64,000 bases of DNA from Rhizobiales bacterium 65-79 (lineage in GTDB: Bacteria; Pseudomonadota; Alphaproteobacteria; Rhizobiales; Rhizobiaceae): positions 1-64,000 of the forward strand of contig MKRJ01000018.1 of the NCBI GenBank assembly GCA_001896885.1, in the 5' to 3' direction. Position numbers and translations under genes: made by a program. The notes under the pieces are model-generated. The model searched no databases and was not told the origin of the DNA. It was given only the letters and a program-made list of their open reading frames with translations. Positions 1 through 9,338 of this stretch are shown here, piece by piece (the first letter of the stretch is position 1; every line of letters begins with the position of its first letter).

Positions 1-131
1 AACCATACATGAAGGCGGGTCACTTCCCGGCGAAAATCCCGGGTCAGCTCTCACCGGAAATCAACAGCTGGCCCTCGGGAACGGCGCATTCATCCGCCCT
101 AGGTAGGCGAGATGAAGCGTCAGCCAATCGC
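1..131. mobile_element. Possible IS21-type terminal remnant at the left edge
   Basis: No gene is seen here. Bases 17-38 and 41-62 are two imperfect 22-bp direct repeats with a 24-bp period, each beginning GGGTCA and ending AAATC. Multiple short repeats near an end are typical of IS21-family termini, and IS21-type sequence is present on the far side of the accessory region (27.6 kb). This is a weak inference because the region runs off the window. Confidence 0.25.
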
Positions 132-1046
132 TCAGTCGTGTCCAAAAGCCCGATCATCGGCATTTGAAGCGTAACCCAGCCGCGCAGAGACAAGCTTGCC
201 GGCACCGATCACAAGTTCAGCAAGAGCGCGTCGAGCCTCCGGCGATGAATAGAGATGTTTGAGGGTCGATACGTTCACAGCGGCGACTGGATATCCCGAC
301 GCATCGAACACCGGAACAGAGATTGAGAGGTGACCGGCCGCGATTTTGTCTTCGGTGATGCAGAAGCCTTGTGCACGGATAGTGACGAATTCAGCCGCAA
401 GATCGTCGATCCAATGGCGTAGAGCACCGTCGTTGAGTGTCTTGGCCGCCTCATTCAGGATCAATTTGGTCTCTTCAGGTGGCAACCATGCGAGTAGGAC
501 AAGCCCGGAGGAAGCGGTGGTGGCGGGAAAGCGCATACCAACTGCGACGTTGAGTGAATCGATATGCCGTCCGTGGACGGACGACAAAATCACGATCTCG
601 GGGCCTTCCAGGATCGCCAGCACGCAAGTATCGCCGCACTCGCGGTTGATCCGCACCAATTGGCCATGGGCCTCCTGCACGAGATCCGAAGCGCGGGCGA
701 GCGTATATCCGCGCAAGAACACCTTCGAAGAAAGCCGGTACTTCCGCGTGGCCGGATCCCGCCGCAAATACCGCAAATGATGGAGGGTATAGACTAAGCG
801 CTGGACGGCGCTCTTGCCCAATCCCGTAGCGGCAGCGAGTTCCTGCAGTCCCAACTCGCTGGTCATGTCGGGGAAGGTCTCCAGTACCTTCAGCCCCTTC
901 TCTAGAGAAGCAATAAACAGACGTTCATCTGGCGCCTCGCCTTCCGGGGCGGCTGCCCGGCCGGCCGAGCGCGTCTGCGCTCCGGGGCCGACCGCTGGTC
1001 GTTTCACTTGCGCCTTTTTCTTTTCTGGTCTTTTTTCTAAAGACAT
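132..1046 (-). CDS. IclR-family transcriptional regulator
   Basis: A 304-residue regulator. A basic low-complexity N-terminal tail (about residues 1-40, rich in Lys, Pro and Ala) precedes an IclR winged helix-turn-helix (about 45-110, including GLQELAAATGLGKSAVQRL) and a C-terminal effector-binding IclR domain. I chose the ATG at 1046 because a longer reading to 1103 would overlap the upstream gene further and adds a poor leader; the chosen start lies 20 bp after that gene's stop. It is the last gene of a minus-strand run with the ABC importer, CoA ligase, MmgE/PrpD and hydratase genes, so it is the obvious candidate regulator of module A. IclR proteins usually sense a small organic acid or aromatic; the ligand here is unknown. 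Confidence 0.9.
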   Translation of the reverse strand: MSLEKRPEKKKAQVKRPAVGPGAQTRSAGRAAAPEGEAPDERLFIASLEKGLKVLETFPDMTSELGLQELAAATGLGKSAVQRLVYTLHHLRYLRRDPATRKYRLSSKVFLRGYTLARASDLVQEAHGQLVRINRECGDTCVLAILEGPEIVILSSVHGRHIDSLNVAVGMRFPATTASSGLVLLAWLPPEETKLILNEAAKTLNDGALRHWIDDLAAEFVTIRAQGFCITEDKIAAGHLSISVPVFDASGYPVAAVNVSTLKHLYSSPEARRALAELVIGAGKLVSARLGYASNADDRAFGHD

Positions 1047-1066
1047 ATCCGTTGGGCCACCTGTAT

Positions 1067-2146
1067 TCACCACAGCCACTTGCCGGTATCGTTTACATTC
1101 CAAATTTCCAGAGGAGTGTCGCGGTCGACGGCCCGGCGAGTCACTGCCAAATGGCCGTTGACCATTCTGGCCGCTGCCTCGAAGAAGCGGAAATGCACTG
1201 TACGCAAACGCTCCCCCGCCGGCGCAGCATAAGGCGCGATATCTCCTGGAACCAGGATGCGGAAGTTTAGCCGGTCAATCACTTGCAATTCATGGTCCTG
1301 ATCGCAGGCCCGAAGCAACGATGTCATGAACGTGACGAATGCCTCGGCATCACTCCCATCGATGCCATGAGAGCGTAGCAGCTGCGGCGTGAATTGGATG
1401 GCGAGGCCGATCAGTGCCTGTTCCAGCATGTAGCTCGCGGTTCGCTCCCCGTAACGATCAAGCAAGGAATCCATGACCGCACGAACATAACCGCCGACAT
1501 ACCGCTTGCGCGCCTTGAGCAGCCTGGCCTGTGGCCATAGCACCGGATCAAGTCTGGGCTGCGCTGCCTCGTCGCATTCCGGCGTGCGGACGGCTACTTC
1601 GTAGCGCACCCTCTCGGAAGGACCTATCCGGTGGGGATATTCGCAGAAATAGCCCTCATCGTATGGGTGCCCCTCCGTCATCGTCTTGGTGATTACCCAC
1701 GCCAGCCGGTCGGAGCCGAGCAAGGGCCCGTCGTTCGGATGCCAGATTGCCATGATCTCGCGACGCAGCGTCGTTGGGATAGCGAGCATCGCAAGACCGG
1801 GAAACGCCCACATCGGGCCCATGTTGCGGTTCCAGACCTTTGCGGGGGACTCTTCCACGTACTGCATGCGCAGTCCGCCGATAAGGTTGGAAAGATAGTG
1901 ATACTTACCGGCGACGACCGCCGGCGGGCCATCGGGATCGATGCCGAGCTTGGCCAATCCTTCCAAGAATTGCCCCTGATGGCGAGGGCCAAGCATTCCC
2001 TGCCAAAGCTTTCGCAAGCCGTCCTCGCCCGTTTCACGATAGACTGTCAGATTGAGGCTGGAGAACAGCAATTGCCAGAATTCAGTGGCCTGGGTGCAAC
2101 GGCGCGCTTCAGGAATATCCGGATCGGTAACGAGAACGTCTCTCAT
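1067..2146 (-). CDS. Conserved-looking protein of unknown family in the module A operon
   Basis: A 359-residue soluble protein that I do not recognise. There is no signal peptide and no membrane segment. The N-terminal half is rich in aromatic residues (FWQLLFSSLNLTVYRETGED near residue 23; a stretch around 80-110 with repeated Trp, Met and Pro). The middle holds PYDEGYFCEYPHRIGP and the C-terminal half looks helical. No classic cofactor motif (Rossmann glycines, PLP lysine, P-loop, CxxC) is visible. Its start overlaps the ATPase gene upstream by 4 bp (ATGA), so it is translationally coupled to the importer, which argues for a role in handling the imported substrate, as an enzyme or a binding protein. 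Confidence 0.75.
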   Translation of the reverse strand: MRDVLVTDPDIPEARRCTQATEFWQLLFSSLNLTVYRETGEDGLRKLWQGMLGPRHQGQFLEGLAKLGIDPDGPPAVVAGKYHYLSNLIGGLRMQYVEESPAKVWNRNMGPMWAFPGLAMLAIPTTLRREIMAIWHPNDGPLLGSDRLAWVITKTMTEGHPYDEGYFCEYPHRIGPSERVRYEVAVRTPECDEAAQPRLDPVLWPQARLLKARKRYVGGYVRAVMDSLLDRYGERTASYMLEQALIGLAIQFTPQLLRSHGIDGSDAEAFVTFMTSLLRACDQDHELQVIDRLNFRILVPGDIAPYAAPAGERLRTVHFRFFEAAARMVNGHLAVTRRAVDRDTPLEIWNVNDTGKWLW

Positions 2147-3240
2147 GCTGACTGTTCCGGCAGAGCCGTCACCGCTGAATCACACCAGCCTATCCGCAGG
2201 GTTTCACCGCGTCCGCTCTTCACCAGACCATGGCCGGTGCTGCCGCGTATGACGAGGCTCATTCCGGAGGGTAGCGTCACCGTCAGGCGGGTGTCCCCAC
2301 CGAAGAAAGCTACCTCGCTGACTTGTCCTATCGCCTCGTTTTCAGCGCTTTCATCCGTGGCCAGCACGCGCACATTCTCCGGACGCAGCAGAGCTGTCCG
2401 CCGGCTGCCCGGTCGCGCCCCTTCCGGAGCAGGCCCAAGGCGCAATCCACCGGCTCCCTCCAGAAAAGCATGCCCATTCTGCTGCACAAGCGTTGCTTCG
2501 AAAAGATTGGCCTCGCCCAGGAAACCCGCCGCGAAGGAAGACTGCGGCCGGAAATAGAGCTCCGTCGGTTCCGATATCTGCACAGTCCGGCCGCCATCCA
2601 TCAGACAGATACGGTCCGACATCGACATGGCCTCGTCCTGGTCGTGCGTGACATAGAGCGCAGTGAAGCCAAGCTGCTCGTGCAGGCGCTTGATCTCGAG
2701 CTGAAGCTGCATACGCAGCTTCTTATCAAGGGCGCCAAGCGGCTCGTCCATCAACACAATTGAAGGCTTGTAGACCAGACAGCGCGCAATCGAGACCCGT
2801 TGCTGCTGGCCTCCTGAAAGCTGCCTAGGGCGCCGATCGGCAAGCGAAAGCATGCCGACCAATTGCAAAACCTCCTTCACGCGGACAGCGATATCGGCCC
2901 TCGAAATCTTGCGGACGCGGAGAGGGAAGGCAATATTCTCGAACACGCTCAAATGCGGCATCAGGGCGTAGTTCTGAAAGACCATGCCGACGCCGCGTTC
3001 CCGCGCCGGCAGATCGGTGACCTCTTGTTCGCCGAACCACAACTGGCCCGCGCTGGGCTCGACCAGCCCGGCGACGATGTTGAGCAACGTCGTCTTCCCT
3101 GAGCCCGAGGGCCCCAGCAGCGTCAGGAATTCCCCCGGTTCGATATCGAGCGTGACCGGAGACAGCGCCGAGACTCCACCGAAGCGCTTTTCGATACCAC
3201 GGAACGAAATAGGCGTTCCGCTCCCCGCCCTGTCAGCCAT
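2143..3240 (-). CDS. ABC transporter ATP-binding protein, spermidine/putrescine (PotA) type
   Basis: A 365-residue ATPase of a PotABCD-type importer. Walker A is GPSGSGKT (43-50), the ABC signature LSGGQQQR (141-148), Walker B IVLMDEP (161-167), and the switch histidine is in VTHDQDEA. The C-terminal 120 residues form the TOBE-type regulatory region usual in PotA/UgpC-like ATPases. The gene overlaps the CoA ligase by 8 bp upstream and the unknown protein by 4 bp downstream. The two permeases and the binding protein lie upstream in the same run with the ligase gene between them. The substrate cannot be read from the sequence; the family carries polyamines, amines and some carboxylates. Confidence 0.92.
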   Translation of the reverse strand: MADRAGSGTPISFRGIEKRFGGVSALSPVTLDIEPGEFLTLLGPSGSGKTTLLNIVAGLVEPSAGQLWFGEQEVTDLPARERGVGMVFQNYALMPHLSVFENIAFPLRVRKISRADIAVRVKEVLQLVGMLSLADRRPRQLSGGQQQRVSIARCLVYKPSIVLMDEPLGALDKKLRMQLQLEIKRLHEQLGFTALYVTHDQDEAMSMSDRICLMDGGRTVQISEPTELYFRPQSSFAAGFLGEANLFEATLVQQNGHAFLEGAGGLRLGPAPEGARPGSRRTALLRPENVRVLATDESAENEAIGQVSEVAFFGGDTRLTVTLPSGMSLVIRGSTGHGLVKSGRGETLRIGWCDSAVTALPEQSA

Positions 3241-4861
3241 TGGCAGCCTCGCGTTCGGATGTTCCTCCGCCTCGGCTCAGGACATAGCCGGAAGCCTCGA
3301 GATCCCAGCAATCCTCGGTGGTCCGCGGCAGGTCCGGCTTCTTGATGCGCTGGGTAGGCGTGCGTGGAAAATCGTCCACAAAGGCGACGTAGCGTGGAAC
3401 CTGGAAATACGGCATCCGTTCCTCGCACCAACGGATCAGGTCGAGCGGCAGAAGCGTAGCGCCTTTCACAAGGCGCAGGATGACCTTCAGATCGTCTTCT
3501 CCCAATTCGCTTGGAACTCCGACGAGCGCCGACTCCTCCACGGCAGGATGCTGATTGATAACGCGCTCTACCTCCCACGCCGAGACGTTCTCGCCACGCC
3601 GGCGCACGCTATCCTTCTTGCGGCCAATGAAATAAAAATAGCCGTCCTCATCGCGATAACCGAGATCGCCGGTGTGAAACCACCCGTCTCGCTGCATGTT
3701 CGCGGTCGCTTCTGCATTACGGAAATAGCCCTTGGAAGCGAGTCCCGGCACCTGAGGTTTAACCACGATCTCACCGGGCTCGCCGTCACGCATCGGTCTG
3801 CGGTCGTCGTCCAAGATGCAAACCTCGAAGGGCGGAATTGCGCGGCCGATCGAGCCCGTCCTGCCCAAGCGGTTGGCCGTGACAAAGCTCGTGATCTCGG
3901 TCAGGCCATAGCCTTCACGGATGGCTACGCCGAAGCGTTCTTCAAACATCCTCCACACCTGAATCGGACAGCCTCCGCCCCAGGCGATGCGCACATTGTG
4001 ATCCCGGTCCGCCGGCCCCACAGGCTGCTTGAGCAGGATTGGCAGAACGCCTCCCAGGTAGTGCACATGGGTCACCCCATACCGTTTCGCCTGTACCCAG
4101 AAGCGGGAGGCGCTGAAACGCGGCACCAGAGCGAATGTGGAGAGCGTGAGCAGCGCGATGAGCGGCACCTGGCCCCCGGCCAGATGGTGGAGAGGCTCCC
4201 AAAGCAACATCACGTCGCCGCGAGCCATGCCGGCGACATGGATGCAGGTCTGCGCCCCCGTGCGCAGGCCCCTATCCGTGACCAGCGATCCCTTGGGTTC
4301 TCCCGTCGTGCCGGAACTGTAACTCAGGCAAACGATGTCGTCTGGACCTGGCCCGGGCGGCAGCGCGTCTGTGGCGCTGCAGCGCGCCAGCACCTCGAAG
4401 GCGAGCGGGTCCCCGGCACGGCCACGCCATATGAGGGTGCGTATGCCTTGGATTGCAAGCACCGGTTCGAAAGCGTCACGATAGGCTTCATCCACGATCG
4501 CGGCGACCGGCTGTGCATGTTCGGCAATGAAGGCCAGCGCTTCGCCCTTGCTGTGCACATTGACCGGAACCCATACGATGCCGGCCCGTAGCAGCGCGAA
4601 GATGGTGATCACGTGATCGACGTGTTGGGGCAGCATCACCAACACCCGATCGCCCTTGACGATGCCAGCGTGAAGAAGGCCATGCGCCAGGCGATCGGCA
4701 CGCTCCGTCAGTTCGCGTATCGAGTATGCCCGGTCCTCGAAGCGGCACAGTATGTGGTCCGGATGGTCGCGCGCCCGCTCGTCGAGAAGGTCGCGAACCG
4801 TGCGGTCGGACAGAGGAGTGCCTGGCAAGGCGATCTGCATATGGTGCTCTCCAGAAGCCAT
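3233..4861 (-). CDS. AMP-forming acyl-CoA synthetase (CaiC-like)
   Basis: A 542-residue member of the ANL superfamily, which activates a carboxylic acid with ATP and then transfers it to coenzyme A. Visible core motifs are the phosphate loop SSGTTGEPKG (182-191), EGYGLTE (316-322), GWFHTGDL (393-400), the hinge RKKD (414-417) and a C-terminal lysine in RIKK (about 507) matching the catalytic lysine position. General style resembles crotonobetaine/carnitine-CoA ligases, but substrate specificity is not predictable. Lying inside an importer operon with a crotonase, it probably converts the imported acid to its CoA ester as the first catabolic step. Confidence 0.9.
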   Translation of the reverse strand: MASGEHHMQIALPGTPLSDRTVRDLLDERARDHPDHILCRFEDRAYSIRELTERADRLAHGLLHAGIVKGDRVLVMLPQHVDHVITIFALLRAGIVWVPVNVHSKGEALAFIAEHAQPVAAIVDEAYRDAFEPVLAIQGIRTLIWRGRAGDPLAFEVLARCSATDALPPGPGPDDIVCLSYSSGTTGEPKGSLVTDRGLRTGAQTCIHVAGMARGDVMLLWEPLHHLAGGQVPLIALLTLSTFALVPRFSASRFWVQAKRYGVTHVHYLGGVLPILLKQPVGPADRDHNVRIAWGGGCPIQVWRMFEERFGVAIREGYGLTEITSFVTANRLGRTGSIGRAIPPFEVCILDDDRRPMRDGEPGEIVVKPQVPGLASKGYFRNAEATANMQRDGWFHTGDLGYRDEDGYFYFIGRKKDSVRRRGENVSAWEVERVINQHPAVEESALVGVPSELGEDDLKVILRLVKGATLLPLDLIRWCEERMPYFQVPRYVAFVDDFPRTPTQRIKKPDLPRTTEDCWDLEASGYVLSRGGGTSEREAANG

Positions 4862-4868
4862 GATGATT

Positions 4869-5669
4869 TCAAGTCGAAGGGGGCTCAGCCGATTGGATCC
4901 GGTACGTGACGATACAGATCAGCAGCGACACCGCAGTGAGCAGCGTCGAGATCGCGGCCAGAACAGGCGAGACCTCCCATTGGATCGAGCTGTACATCTT
5001 GACAGGCAGCGTCACGGTGGTCGCGTCGGTGATGAACCAGGCGATCACCACTTCGTCGAAAGACATGAGGAAGGCGAGCAGCGCCGCAGAAATCACCGAA
5101 TGCCACAGCTGCGGCAGCGCTACCCTGAAGAAGATGGTGAACCAGCCGGCGCCCATCAGCGCAGCAGCCGTCTCGGCGAGCGGATCGACCTGACGGAGCC
5201 CCGCGCTAACCGTCACGAAAACGAAGGGCGTGATGAAGGCGGCGTGGGCCAGCACCAGCCCTGGGATCGTGCCCGTCAGGTGCAGGTAGGAAAAGAACAG
5301 GTAAGTGCCGAGCGCAATGACGACAGTCGGCAGTACGAGCGGACCGATGAACAGGCCGCTCAGCGCGCTCCTGCCACGGAATACACGGCGACCCAGCGCG
5401 AAGGCCGCCGGCACACCGATCGAAAGCGCAATGGCCAAGCTGCACACTGCGACTATCAAGCTGTGCAGGGCCGCTATCATCCAAGAAGGGTCGAGCAGGA
5501 ATTCCCGATAGAGCTTCAGAGAAGGCTGTAGCGGCGGAAAGCTGATAACCCCGCTCCCGTCGAAGGAGATCGGGATCACGATCAGCGTCGGCAAAAGGAG
5601 GAAGCAGTAGATAAGCCCAGCCAGCAGGTTGAGCGGACGCAACGGCGCGAATTTGCTTCTGGTAGCCAT
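4869..5669 (-). CDS. ABC transporter permease, PotC type
   Basis: A 266-residue inner-membrane permease with about six hydrophobic segments, the first at residues 13-36. The cytoplasmic EAA loop that docks the ATPase is visible as AAALMGAGWFTIFFRVALPQ. It starts 10 bp downstream of the partner permease and ends 7 bp before the CoA ligase start, so it is in the module A operon. Length and topology match PotC-like permeases of polyamine-type importers. Confidence 0.9.
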   Translation of the reverse strand: MATRSKFAPLRPLNLLAGLIYCFLLLPTLIVIPISFDGSGVISFPPLQPSLKLYREFLLDPSWMIAALHSLIVAVCSLAIALSIGVPAAFALGRRVFRGRSALSGLFIGPLVLPTVVIALGTYLFFSYLHLTGTIPGLVLAHAAFITPFVFVTVSAGLRQVDPLAETAAALMGAGWFTIFFRVALPQLWHSVISAALLAFLMSFDEVVIAWFITDATTVTLPVKMYSSIQWEVSPVLAAISTLLTAVSLLICIVTYRIQSAEPPST

Positions 5670-5679
5670 CGGTTCGTCC

Positions 5680-6603
5680 TTAATGCTGTGGACGGCTGAC
5701 GCGACGCGCCAGTGCTATCAGTGCACAAACAAGCCCAGTCAGCGTGATCGCGATGGCCGATGCCGCAGGCCAATCCAGAGTCTCGCGCAGACGGAAGTCG
5801 ATCAGATTGGCGATCATCAGGTCCCGGCGGCCACCCAGAAGCGCCGGCGTGATATACGCCCCTAGCCCAAGCGTGAACGCAATGAGAAAAGCTGCTGCCG
5901 CTCCCGGCAACGTGAGCGGCAATGTCACTCGCCAGAATATGGTATAAGGCGAAGCGCCCATGATCTCGGCGGCGCGATAGACGTTCCGGTCGACCTGCAG
6001 CATGCTCGTCAGGAGCGGGAATACTACAAACGGGATCACCTGATGCGCCATGGCGATCCCTACGCCCGTGCGGTTGAACATCAGGTCGAGCGGCCCGAAA
6101 GGAAAGTACCACGCCCGGAGCGCTTGGTTCAGCAGGCCTTCGCGCCCGAACAGAACGATAAAGGCGTAGCTTTTGACAAGGATGCTGGTCCAGAACGGGA
6201 TCAGCACGAGCATCATCAGCACGCGCCGCACCTTGGGGCTGCGTTGCGACATATGCAGCGCTAGCGGATAACCGAGCAGAAGGGCGGCGATGCTGGAGAG
6301 CAACGCGATCTGGAAGGTTCCGCTCATGACTCGCCAGAAAAGGGTGCTGCCGGCGAGCGCCATGTAAGCATCGATCGACCAGCCCCCCGCCCCGTGCAAG
6401 CTCGTCCACAAGGCAATGGCAAGCGGGGTCAGGAATCCGACCGTCATCACGGCAATTCCCGGCGTGAGGAGGCCGGCAATGGCGGTCGGACGATAGCGGC
6501 GTGGAACAAAGGCGAGACCTGGCAGGCCGCCGGTGCCGCCTTCCCGGGCGAGCAGCATGGCGGCGCGCGCCTCAGTCCCTTGTGGCAAATCACCCTTGCT
6601 CAT
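5680..6603 (-). CDS. ABC transporter permease, PotB type
   Basis: A 307-residue inner-membrane permease. An unusually long hydrophilic N-terminus (about 45 residues) precedes six predicted membrane segments; the EAA loop reads AAEIMGASPYTIFWRVTLPL. I chose the ATG at 6603; a GTG four codons upstream (6615) is possible, and neither has a strong ribosome binding site. It forms the heterodimeric channel with the downstream PotC-like permease. About 147 bp separate it from the binding-protein gene, enough for an internal terminator or attenuating structure, though I see no clear hairpin. Confidence 0.88.
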   Translation of the reverse strand: MSKGDLPQGTEARAAMLLAREGGTGGLPGLAFVPRRYRPTAIAGLLTPGIAVMTVGFLTPLAIALWTSLHGAGGWSIDAYMALAGSTLFWRVMSGTFQIALLSSIAALLLGYPLALHMSQRSPKVRRVLMMLVLIPFWTSILVKSYAFIVLFGREGLLNQALRAWYFPFGPLDLMFNRTGVGIAMAHQVIPFVVFPLLTSMLQVDRNVYRAAEIMGASPYTIFWRVTLPLTLPGAAAAFLIAFTLGLGAYITPALLGGRRDLMIANLIDFRLRETLDWPAASAIAITLTGLVCALIALARRVSRPQH

Positions 6604-6750
6604 ACGATATTCCACACTTCGCGGGATTCCGGTGGCAACTCTTCGCGTCGATCCAGCACGGTCGATCTGAAAACGCTGCGCGAAACCGGGACCATATGCT
6701 GACGGGACGAGGGAGGCCTTTCTGCGACGTGGCCCTCATCTCTGCTATCG

Positions 6751-7818
6751 TCAGGTCAGCAGCCATTCCTTGAAGCGGCCGTTCAGTTTCTCATAGTGAT
6801 CCGACCAATAGGCGTCGCTGACGACGATATGCTTCGGATCGGCAAGATCCGGCACCCATTTCTGGACCGACTCGTTCATGAGCTCGCGCGCACCCCTGAC
6901 GTTCGGGATGCCGGTAGTCGCAGCACAGAATGCAGCCATCTGGGCAGGCTTCGCTGCGAAATTGATGAATTTCATCGCAGCTTCCCGTCTCGGGCTGTTC
7001 TTCACCACGCCATAATAGATAGACCCGATGACGCATTGGCTCATGGACATTTCCATCGGGATGCCGGCTTCCTGGGCCGCGCGGACCCGGCTCGTATACA
7101 CATAGCTGAAGTCGACTTCCCCATTCTGCAGCAGGGCCGTCATCTGCGCCGTTTCGCTCACCCAATTGCGTATATGCGGCTTTATCTCGTCGAGCGCCTT
7201 AAACCCGCGCTCCACGTCAAGCGGATACAGCTTGTCGGCCGGCACGCCCGACCCGACCAAGGCCATCTCCAGTGTCTCGCTGACACGCGCGCGCAGCGTG
7301 CGCGAGCCAGGAAACCGCTTCACGTCGAAATATTCCGCCACGTTGCTGGGATGGGTCCCGGCGGGGTTGCGCTTGCTGTCCCAGCCGACGCCACCGGCAT
7401 AGGTATACATTCGTACGAGATCGGGCGACGAACTTGGAAGCACCAGGTTGGAAGTGTCTACGATATTGGTGTCAATCGGCTCCCAAAAACCCAGTTTGGC
7501 CCCGGACATGGCCATTGAGCCAGGAAGATCGAGGACGTCCCATTCGATGTTCCCTGTCTGGATCTGCGCCTTCACCTTGGCAAGATCGGGCCCCTCCGCA
7601 ACGACGACGGAAATACCCGTCTCCTTCGTGAACGGATCGGCCCAGGATTCCTTGACCGCCTTGGCAACGAGCCCGCCCCAGGTCGCGAGCACCACTGGAC
7701 CATCCTTTGCCAGGGCGCTGCGCGAGCCGAGGACGAACGGAGCAGCAAGCGTCACACCCGCCGCGCCGATGAACGAGCGCCGCGATATCGACGCCTTAGA
7801 ACGCAAAGAAATCGTCAT
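6751..7818 (-). CDS. Periplasmic substrate-binding protein, PotD-like, Tat-exported
   Basis: A 355-residue extracellular solute-binding protein. The N-terminus has a twin-arginine signal (SISRRSFIGAAGVTLAAPF, about residues 9-27) ending near SRSALA, which implies Tat export. The mature part starts VVLATWGG, typical of the spermidine/putrescine-binding family. I start it at the ATG at 7818, which has the purine-rich AAAGGGCAGG just upstream; an ATG at 7860 would add 14 unrelated residues and overlap the MmgE/PrpD stop. It supplies the PotB/PotC-like permeases. The ligand is unknown. Confidence 0.9.
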   Translation of the reverse strand: MTISLRSKASISRRSFIGAAGVTLAAPFVLGSRSALAKDGPVVLATWGGLVAKAVKESWADPFTKETGISVVVAEGPDLAKVKAQIQTGNIEWDVLDLPGSMAMSGAKLGFWEPIDTNIVDTSNLVLPSSSPDLVRMYTYAGGVGWDSKRNPAGTHPSNVAEYFDVKRFPGSRTLRARVSETLEMALVGSGVPADKLYPLDVERGFKALDEIKPHIRNWVSETAQMTALLQNGEVDFSYVYTSRVRAAQEAGIPMEMSMSQCVIGSIYYGVVKNSPRREAAMKFINFAAKPAQMAAFCAATTGIPNVRGARELMNESVQKWVPDLADPKHIVVSDAYWSDHYEKLNGRFKEWLLT

Positions 7819-7856
7819 GGTACCTGCCCTTTCCTCCATTTGGCTTCTATCGATGG

Positions 7857-9338
7857 TCACGCGGCTGTTTGCCGGCGTGTTCGGCCGCTGACGGCCGTGC
7901 GCAACGCCCTCGCTATGAAGTCCACGTCTGACTGCGACTCGAGCGTGGCGATCCTGTGCAACAGGTCTGAAACGTCGGCACGCGGCATCAAGGATGCGAC
8001 CTTGCGCGCCATCTCCTCGTCACCCCATCGCGTATGCTCATGCCAAGGATCGCCCCACGCATGGTCGCTTTCCGCGCGGAAGGATCCGTTGCTGGTGCGA
8101 ATGCTCACCGCGCTCGGCATGTGCCGCACCACGCGATCTTGCGTTTCTTCCATTTCACGCAAGAAAGCCGACGCGCGCTCGTGCTCAGTCACCTTCACGC
8201 AATTGCGCAGCCGCCGGACGAGCGGATCGCGGCCGATATCCTCTGAAAGCCATTGTGCGCCGGATGGCACATTCAGAATCCGCATCACCACGGCATGCGG
8301 ATAGCTGAACTGTTTGCTGACGAAATTGTCGGGGTCGGGGTTAAGGAAGCGCTCCGACATCGCGCATGGATTGGTCTCCACCACGATTTCCTGGATATCC
8401 TCCGGTTCAAACCGGTGCCGCTCCAGCAATTCCTCCAGCGCGGTCAGCGGATAGTGCATCCACCGGCAGCAAGGCCACGGCTTGTACATGATGTCACGCA
8501 AAAGCCAGCGTTCGCCCAACCGACCGGCAAGCGCATAGGTATCAGCCTTTTCGATGCCGGCCATACGGAAAAGCCCGCGCTCTCCATCCATGAGCGTCGG
8601 CACGGCGGTCGATCCGGCTTCGGCCGAGAGCGCACCAAAAACGCCGGCAAGCGTACACCAGCCGGTGTCGCAATATTTTGTATTGGGCAGTTTCACCTCC
8701 ACCGCCCATTTTGCGCCGATGGGCACCGGGGTGTTGGAGCCGGCAACGCCAAAAGCCTGGGCCATCGCCGGCGCATCGAAGCGCAGAGCCTTGGCAGCGG
8801 CTCCGGCGGCGGCAAAGACTACACAGGTGGAAATGCCCCAAACATCCGGCAGGCCGACCACTCGACCGTTCTCAACCCTCAGATAGGTGCCGCTCGCCTC
8901 TGAGACCCGGCCGCCAAGTTCATAACCCGCGATCGCGGCAAGCAGAAATTCGCGCCCCGAAAGCTTGCGTGCCTCCGCTATGGCGAGCGCAGCCGCAAAG
9001 GCGCCGCAGCCGAAATGCACGCCTGAGGGATATGCCTCCTCGAAGTCCATGCAATTGCCCATGCGGCCGTTAGCGTAAGCTGCGGCCGCAACTGTGAAAC
9101 GCCTATCACTGCCGGCCACGCTGGCTTGCTCGCCCAGGCCCAGCATCCCGGCAAGCTCGATGCTAAGCGGCCCGATTTCCGTATTTGCGGCTGCCGCGAC
9201 ACAGGCGATGAGATCGAGTATGAAGCGCTTGGCCTCCGCGATCACATCGGCGGGCACATCCTCGAGCGCGAGCCGAGCGAAGTAGTCGGACAGAACGCTG
9301 GTGGGATTTTCCACTACTTCCCGGCACTCGCCATTCAT
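7857..9338 (-). CDS. MmgE/PrpD family protein
   Basis: A 493-residue cytoplasmic protein of the MmgE/PrpD family (2-methylcitrate dehydratase, cis-aconitate decarboxylase, iminodisuccinate epimerase and relatives). Family-like features are the N-terminal helical part (ILDLIACVAAA near residue 44), a GNCMDFEEAYPSGVHFGCGA segment near 95-115 equivalent to the D-H rich active-site region, and KPWPCCRWMHYPLTAL near 290, equivalent to the family KPYPCC motif. It starts directly after the hydratase gene (the stop codon at 9339-9341 abuts this ATG). It probably isomerises, dehydrates or decarboxylates a branched acid intermediate of module A; the exact reaction cannot be read from sequence. Confidence 0.88.
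   Translation of the reverse strand: MNGECREVVENPTSVLSDYFARLALEDVPADVIAEAKRFILDLIACVAAAANTEIGPLSIELAGMLGLGEQASVAGSDRRFTVAAAAYANGRMGNCMDFEEAYPSGVHFGCGAFAAALAIAEARKLSGREFLLAAIAGYELGGRVSEASGTYLRVENGRVVGLPDVWGISTCVVFAAAGAAAKALRFDAPAMAQAFGVAGSNTPVPIGAKWAVEVKLPNTKYCDTGWCTLAGVFGALSAEAGSTAVPTLMDGERGLFRMAGIEKADTYALAGRLGERWLLRDIMYKPWPCCRWMHYPLTALEELLERHRFEPEDIQEIVVETNPCAMSERFLNPDPDNFVSKQFSYPHAVVMRILNVPSGAQWLSEDIGRDPLVRRLRNCVKVTEHERASAFLREMEETQDRVVRHMPSAVSIRTSNGSFRAESDHAWGDPWHEHTRWGDEEMARKVASLMPRADVSDLLHRIATLESQSDVDFIARALRTAVSGRTRRQTAA

Noticed and set aside
2984-4591. Plus-strand open frame of 535 codons opposite the CoA ligase
   Set aside because: Shadow of the ligase gene, which has all ANL motifs; no ribosome binding site or domain on the plus strand.
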